Below are positions 6,615 to 9,667 of a stretch of 9,667 nucleotides of DNA, piece by piece. The stretch's first letter is position 1, and every line of letters starts with the position of its first letter. This stretch comes from JAHCHG01 sp038251885 (GTDB taxonomy: Bacteria > Acidobacteriota > Blastocatellia > Pyrinomonadales > Pyrinomonadaceae), in contig JBBSAX010000196.1 in NCBI GenBank assembly GCA_038251885.1, forward strand, positions 1-9,667, written 5' to 3'. The position numbers and the translations under genes were made by a program. A model generated the notes under the pieces. The model was not told where the DNA came from. It did no database searches and worked only from the letters and a program-made list of their open reading frames with translations.

Positions 6615-6875
6615 TCAATTGTTAAGCGAACCGCCGCAGATCAGCGCGACACTGCGTCCGGTTTCGGTTAAATGCAGTTCGCCTGTTTGGACGCGGCGGC
6701 AAACTTCCATCAGATCGAGCCGCAACAATTCCGTGAATTTTTCAATCGGAAGTGCCGCGACTGGTTTTTGACATCGTTCGCAATGGGCAATTGATGAATT
6801 ACCTTTGAAACGAATGATCGTGACGCTGTGCGTTTCAATCGTGATTTCCGTTCGCCTGATTTTTCTTTCGTTCAT
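6615..6875 (-). CDS. Small CxxC protein with a probable helix-turn-helix segment
   Basis: This is an 86-residue soluble protein. The N-terminal half is a short beta-rich part (TEITIETHSVTIIRFKG) followed by HCERCQ (31-36), one CxxC pair that could hold zinc together with a histidine or with a second subunit. The C-terminal half (45-83), FTELLRLDLMEVCRRVQTGELHLTE...ALICGGSL, has the form of a MerR/excisionase-like helix-turn-helix with wing: 'xxxVxRxVxxGxLHxxE'. From memory this matches a small acidobacterial family with 'CxxC ... IYRxVExGxLHFxE ... LICxxSL'. A DNA-binding role is therefore inference. TCCTT (6882-6886; AAGGA on the minus strand) sits 6 nt before the ATG. It is the first gene after the divergent region and lies 30 nt before the exported SnoaL-like gene. 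The ORF and its start are well supported. Confidence 0.75.
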   Translation of the reverse strand: MNERKIRRTEITIETHSVTIIRFKGNSSIAHCERCQKPVAALPIEKFTELLRLDLMEVCRRVQTGELHLTETGRSVALICGGSLNN

Positions 6876-6991
6876 TTTGAATCCTTTTAATTTTTATTGT
6901 TCGCGTCCGTTTTTGCTGTTATCATTGGTTTATTTTTTGCCGGATTGAAACGGATAATTTCTGCGTGAAAACAGTTTGGCGCGAATCAATG

Positions 6992-7038
6992 CTAAAAATC
7001 CTTAATTTCAAGGCTAAAAGTTCCTAAAGTTTCCTAAA
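6992..7038. promoter_or_regulatory. Phased CTAAA repeats, candidate operator
   Basis: CTAAA begins at 6992, 7014, 7024 and 7034, so the last three are exactly 10 bp apart and the first is 22 bp earlier. The last two are part of near-identical decamers (TTCCTAAAGT, TTCCTAAAAT). OmpR/PhoB-type winged helices, the fold at the start of the downstream regulator, bind direct repeats about one helical turn apart. That this regulator binds here is inference. The repeats lie between two divergent genes and could serve either. Confidence 0.35.
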
Positions 7039-7039
7039 A

Positions 7040-7146
7040 TGTCAGAACCGTCTGCGGTAGCGGGCGGTTGAAGATAAGGATTTGAATTTATTTCGAGTTA
7101 TAATTGGTTGGCATTAAACCATCTGCTACCGCAGACGGTTCTGACA
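7040..7146. repeat. REPIN-like pair of inverted palindromes
   Basis: A 22-bp sequence at 7040-7061 is repeated as a perfect reverse complement at 7125-7146. Each copy with its inner flank is a small hairpin. The left one pairs AACCGTCTG (7046-7054) with CGGGCGGTT (7061-7069) around CGGTAG, using two G-U pairs. The right one pairs AACCATCTG (7117-7125) with CAGACGGTT (7132-7140) around CTACCG, with 8 of 9 bases matching. Two inverted REP-like units with a 47-nt spacer is the arrangement of REPINs/BIMEs, which are moved in other bacteria by RAYT transposases. No transposase is present here. The right end is 5 nt from the regulator's ATG. Confidence 0.7.
7099..7104 (+). promoter_or_regulatory. 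Candidate -10 box TATAAT
   Basis: A perfect TATAAT lies between the two REP-like units, 47 nt before the regulator ATG. The best -35-like hexamer nearby (TTGAAT, 7082-7087) is only 11 nt away, which is too close for a standard sigma-70 promoter, so a -35-independent or activator-dependent promoter would be needed. A transcript starting near 7111 would carry only the right hairpin in its leader. Confidence 0.3.
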
Positions 7147-7151
7147 AGAAG

Positions 7152-9667
7152 ATGATAGAAACGATTTCGGAAAAAACATTTTCATTTGCAGAATTCGAGC
7201 TTGACACGGTAAAACGCTTGCTTTTGAAAGCAGGAAAATCGTGTGCGCTCAATCCGAAAGCGTTTGATTTGCTGACGGTCTTAGTCAATAAACACGGACA
7301 GATTTTGAGTAAAGATGAATTACTCGAAACGGTTTGGGAAGGTTCGTTTGTCGAAGAAAACAACTTAACGGTTCACATTTCCGCACTTCGTAAAATCTTT
7401 GGCGAAAGAAAAGGCGAGCATCAATTTATCGTTACAATTCCCGGAAAAGGTTATAAATTCATCGCTGAACTTCGGCAGAAAGTGAATGATTCGCTTGTCA
7501 AAAGTAATGGCTTGGCGGATAAAAAGCGAAGTTCAAACGCCTTTGACGAGTCTGAAAAAATCATCGGACGCGAAACGGAAATTACCGAAATAAAAGACCT
7601 TTTGCGGCGACAGAATAAATGTTTAATCACGCTGACCGGCGCGGGCGGAAGCGGCAAAACAAAACTTGCCCGGACGATTGCCGACGAATGCCGCACGGAA
7701 TTTGCCGATGGTGTTTTTTTTATCGAACTTGCCGCGATCAATCAAATCGAACTCGTCGTCGGTGCCATCGCGCAAATTCTCGATGTCAAAGAATCTTCCG
7801 CTAAAACATTGCTTGACGCGCTCAAAGATTTTTTGCGCGAACGCTCTGTTCTGCTGGTTTTGGACAATTTCGAGCAGATTCTTTCCGCCGCGCCCGTTTT
7901 GAAAGAACTTTCTGATTCGGCGTTGAATTTGAAGATTTTAATTACCAGCCGCACGTCTTTGCCTTTGAAATTCGGGCAGGAAAAATTGATTGCGCCGCTT
8001 GCCGTTCCGCCACCGAATTTAAATTTATCGGCGGTAGAATTAACGGCTTTCCCGGCAGTCGAACTTTTTGCTTTGAGAGCGCAATCTGCTCGCACAAATT
8101 TTGTTCTGAGTCAGGAAAATGCGGCGGTTGTTGCCGAAATTTGTCAAAAACTCGACGGTTTGCCGCTCGCCATCGAACTAGCGGCGGTGCGCGTTAAATT
8201 ATTGTCGCCAAACGCGATTTTGGCGCGGCTGGAAAACTCCCTGAATTTGCTCACGGGCGGCGCGAAAGATTTGCCGTCGCGTCAGCGGACAATGCGTGGG
8301 GCGGTCGAATGGAGCTATGAATTGCTTGAACCGGCGGAACAAAAATTATTCCGTCGTTTAGCTGTGTTTGCCGATGGATTTGCCGTCGAAGCGGCAGAAG
8401 CGATTGGAGAAGAAGAGAATATTCATTCATCTCAAAATACTGTTCTCGATCTGCTGGATTCATTGGTTGAAAATAATCTTTTGGTAGTAAAAGAACAGGC
8501 GGATGGCAATGTGCGTCTGCGAATGCTCGAAGTCGTCCGCGAATTCGCGTTTGAATGTTTAGAGTCGAAAGGCGAATACGAATTGTTGAGGAAATGCCAC
8601 GCGGAATATTTTTTGAACTTTGCCGAAGAAATGAACCCGTATTTGAATCTGACGGAGTCCGCCGTCCGCTGCAACCGTTTGGAAGATGACCACGGTAATC
8701 TTCGCATCGCGCTCGACTTTTTGACGGAAACTGCGGTTGGCAAAGCGGCGCGAATGGCGGCGGCAATGTGGCTTTTCTGGTATTATCACAATCATTTTAC
8801 CGAAGGACGACGCTTAATTACATTCATCTTGAAGCAAATTGACACCGACATGGACATTTCGGCAGTCGTACGTTTCAGATTGTTCAGGGCGGTTGCCGGA
8901 TTTGCACAAATTCAGGGCGATTACGAGGCATCGCAGACAATGTATGAAGAATGTATTGCAATCGCCCGCGCCGATCATCATTTACCGCATCTCGCGTTGG
9001 CACTTGGCGGTTTGGGAATGACTCTCTATTCAAAAGGCGATTTTAATGCCGCCCAAAGCCTGATTGAAGAAGGTTTGACGATTCATCGTGAATTGGAAAA
9101 TAAAGATGGAATCGCCGCCGGACTTAATTTTTTGGGCAATCTGTTTCTTGCCAAAGACGAAACGACGGCGGCGCGTCCGTTTTTTGAGGAAGCCCTGCAA
9201 TTATCGAGAGAAAACGGTAATAAGGACGCAATCAGCAGCGACCTCAGTTGTCTGGGAGTGATTGCCGTCGAAAACGAGGATTTTGAAGCGGCGCGGGAAT
9301 ATCTGGCGGAGTCATTGTTAATGGCTGAAGAGTTAGGCAACAAAATTATGACCGCTCATTGTTTGGACGGCTTTGCCGCGCTTGCCTCTGTTACCGGAAA
9401 ATATGAACAATCCGCCAAAATTGCGGGCGCGGTGGACAGTCTGCGCGAAAAGTTGGGTTACGCAAATGAACCTGCGGAGGAAATATTCCGCGAAAAGCAT
9501 CTGAAAACGACTCGCGCCGCGCTCAATCCGCAAGATTTTACCAACGCTTACAATCAAGGACGCGGTTTGAATTTCAACGAATCAATTGCCTTGACCAAAA
9601 TTGCAGCTTTCGATTTTTCCGATGTTTCCGACGAAATTATTTCGGAAATCATCGTCGAAACTCATCA
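7152..9667 (+). CDS. Winged-helix / NB-ARC (STAND) ATPase / TPR transcriptional regulator, cut at the window end
   Basis: This is a signal-responsive transcription regulator acting in the cytoplasm; 838 residues are visible and the stop lies beyond 9667. Residues 8-105 are an OmpR/PhoB-type winged helix (LNPKAFDLLTVLV, VEENNLTVHISALRKIFG recognition helix, IPGKGYKF wing). Residues 140-400 form a STAND/NB-ARC ATPase: Walker A GAGGSGKT (163-170), Walker B LLVLDNFE (234-241), sensor ITSR (264-267) and GLPLAIELAA (336-345). A winged-helix-like part follows (EWSYELLEPAEQKLFRRLAVF). TPR repeats occupy about 570-760 (GDYEASQTMYEECIAIA, AAREYLAESLLMAEELGNK). The end (about 770-830) resembles the usual tail of COG3903-type ATPases, so little is missing. 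The frame is continuous. ATG at 7152 is preceded by a weak AAGAAG; an in-frame TTG at 7104 is possible. It diverges from the minus-strand cluster. Confidence 0.93.
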   Translation, partial: MIETISEKTFSFAEFELDTVKRLLLKAGKSCALNPKAFDLLTVLVNKHGQILSKDELLETVWEGSFVEENNLTVHISALRKIFGERKGEHQFIVTIPGKGYKFIAELRQKVNDSLVKSNGLADKKRSSNAFDESEKIIGRETEITEIKDLLRRQNKCLITLTGAGGSGKTKLARTIADECRTEFADGVFFIELAAINQIELVVGAIAQILDVKESSAKTLLDALKDFLRERSVLLVLDNFEQILSAAPVLKELSDSALNLKILITSRTSLPLKFGQEKLIAPLAVPPPNLNLSAVELTAFPAVELFALRAQSARTNFVLSQENAAVVAEICQKLDGLPLAIELAAVRVKLLSPNAILARLENSLNLLTGGAKDLPSRQRTMRGAVEWSYELLEPAEQKLFRRLAVFADGFAVEAAEAIGEEENIHSSQNTVLDLLDSLVENNLLVVKEQADGNVRLRMLEVVREFAFECLESKGEYELLRKCHAEYFLNFAEEMNPYLNLTESAVRCNRLEDDHGNLRIALDFLTETAVGKAARMAAAMWLFWYYHNHFTEGRRLITFILKQIDTDMDISAVVRFRLFRAVAGFAQIQGDYEASQTMYEECIAIARADHHLPHLALALGGLGMTLYSKGDFNAAQSLIEEGLTIHRELENKDGIAAGLNFLGNLFLAKDETTAARPFFEEALQLSRENGNKDAISSDLSCLGVIAVENEDFEAAREYLAESLLMAEELGNKIMTAHCLDGFAALASVTGKYEQSAKIAGAVDSLREKLGYANEPAEEIFREKHLKTTRAALNPQDFTNAYNQGRGLNFNESIALTKIAAFDFSDVSDEIISEIIVETH

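Noticed and set aside
7082..7104. Standard sigma-70 promoter TTGAAT-TATAAT for the regulator
   Set aside because: The gap between the hexamers is only 11 nt instead of about 17, so only the -10 element is reported, with low confidence.
8251..8766. Minus-strand open frame of about 170 codons inside the regulator gene
   Set aside because: The plus strand encodes an unbroken recognised ATPase/TPR protein here; the antisense product is low in sense and has no ribosome site.

Overview
The window looks like a chromosomal segment of an uncultured Acidobacteriota bacterium, most likely class Blastocatellia (Pyrinomonadaceae-like). This placement is inference from protein style. The supporting features are a long secreted TolB/PD40 propeller protein ending in thrombospondin-3 and carboxypeptidase-regulatory-like domains, a winged-helix/NB-ARC/TPR regulator, a small CxxC/helix-turn-helix protein and a secreted protein with an FNPQPDPP tail. 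Base composition is moderate, coding is dense, and there are no phage, transposase, CRISPR, rRNA or tRNA genes.

Layout. Seven genes lie on the minus strand. In transcription order they are: a small CxxC protein (6875-6615); an exported protein with two SnoaL/DUF4440-like domains (6584-5742, only 30 nt after the first gene); a short peptidoglycan-binding-like protein (5611-5123); an exported protein with an FNPQPDPP tail (5042-4476); a 922-residue exported double beta-propeller protein (4297-1529); a two-helix membrane protein (about 1359-799); and an exported hypothetical protein (763-146). One gene runs the other way from 7152 and is cut by the window end: a transcriptional regulator with an OmpR-type DNA-binding domain, a STAND-type ATPase and TPR repeats. 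Positions 1-145 hold no gene I can support.

Intergenic DNA is the least ordinary part. The 276-bp divergent region (6876-7151) contains phased CTAAA repeats, a TATAAT hexamer and a pair of inverted REP-like palindromes whose outer end is 5 nt from the regulator's ATG. A second nested palindrome (4383-4448) lies between two exported-protein genes. Two further hairpins lie at 5644-5683 and 1399-1428.

How they may work together (inference). Most of the minus-strand genes encode exported or membrane proteins of the cell envelope. The divergent regulator is a natural candidate to control the nearest ones, at least the 6875-5742 pair. I see no complete metabolic pathway or defence system. The strongest candidates for novelty are the REPIN-like element and operator-like array upstream of the regulator, and the propeller inserted inside a split thrombospondin-3 motif in the 922-residue protein.
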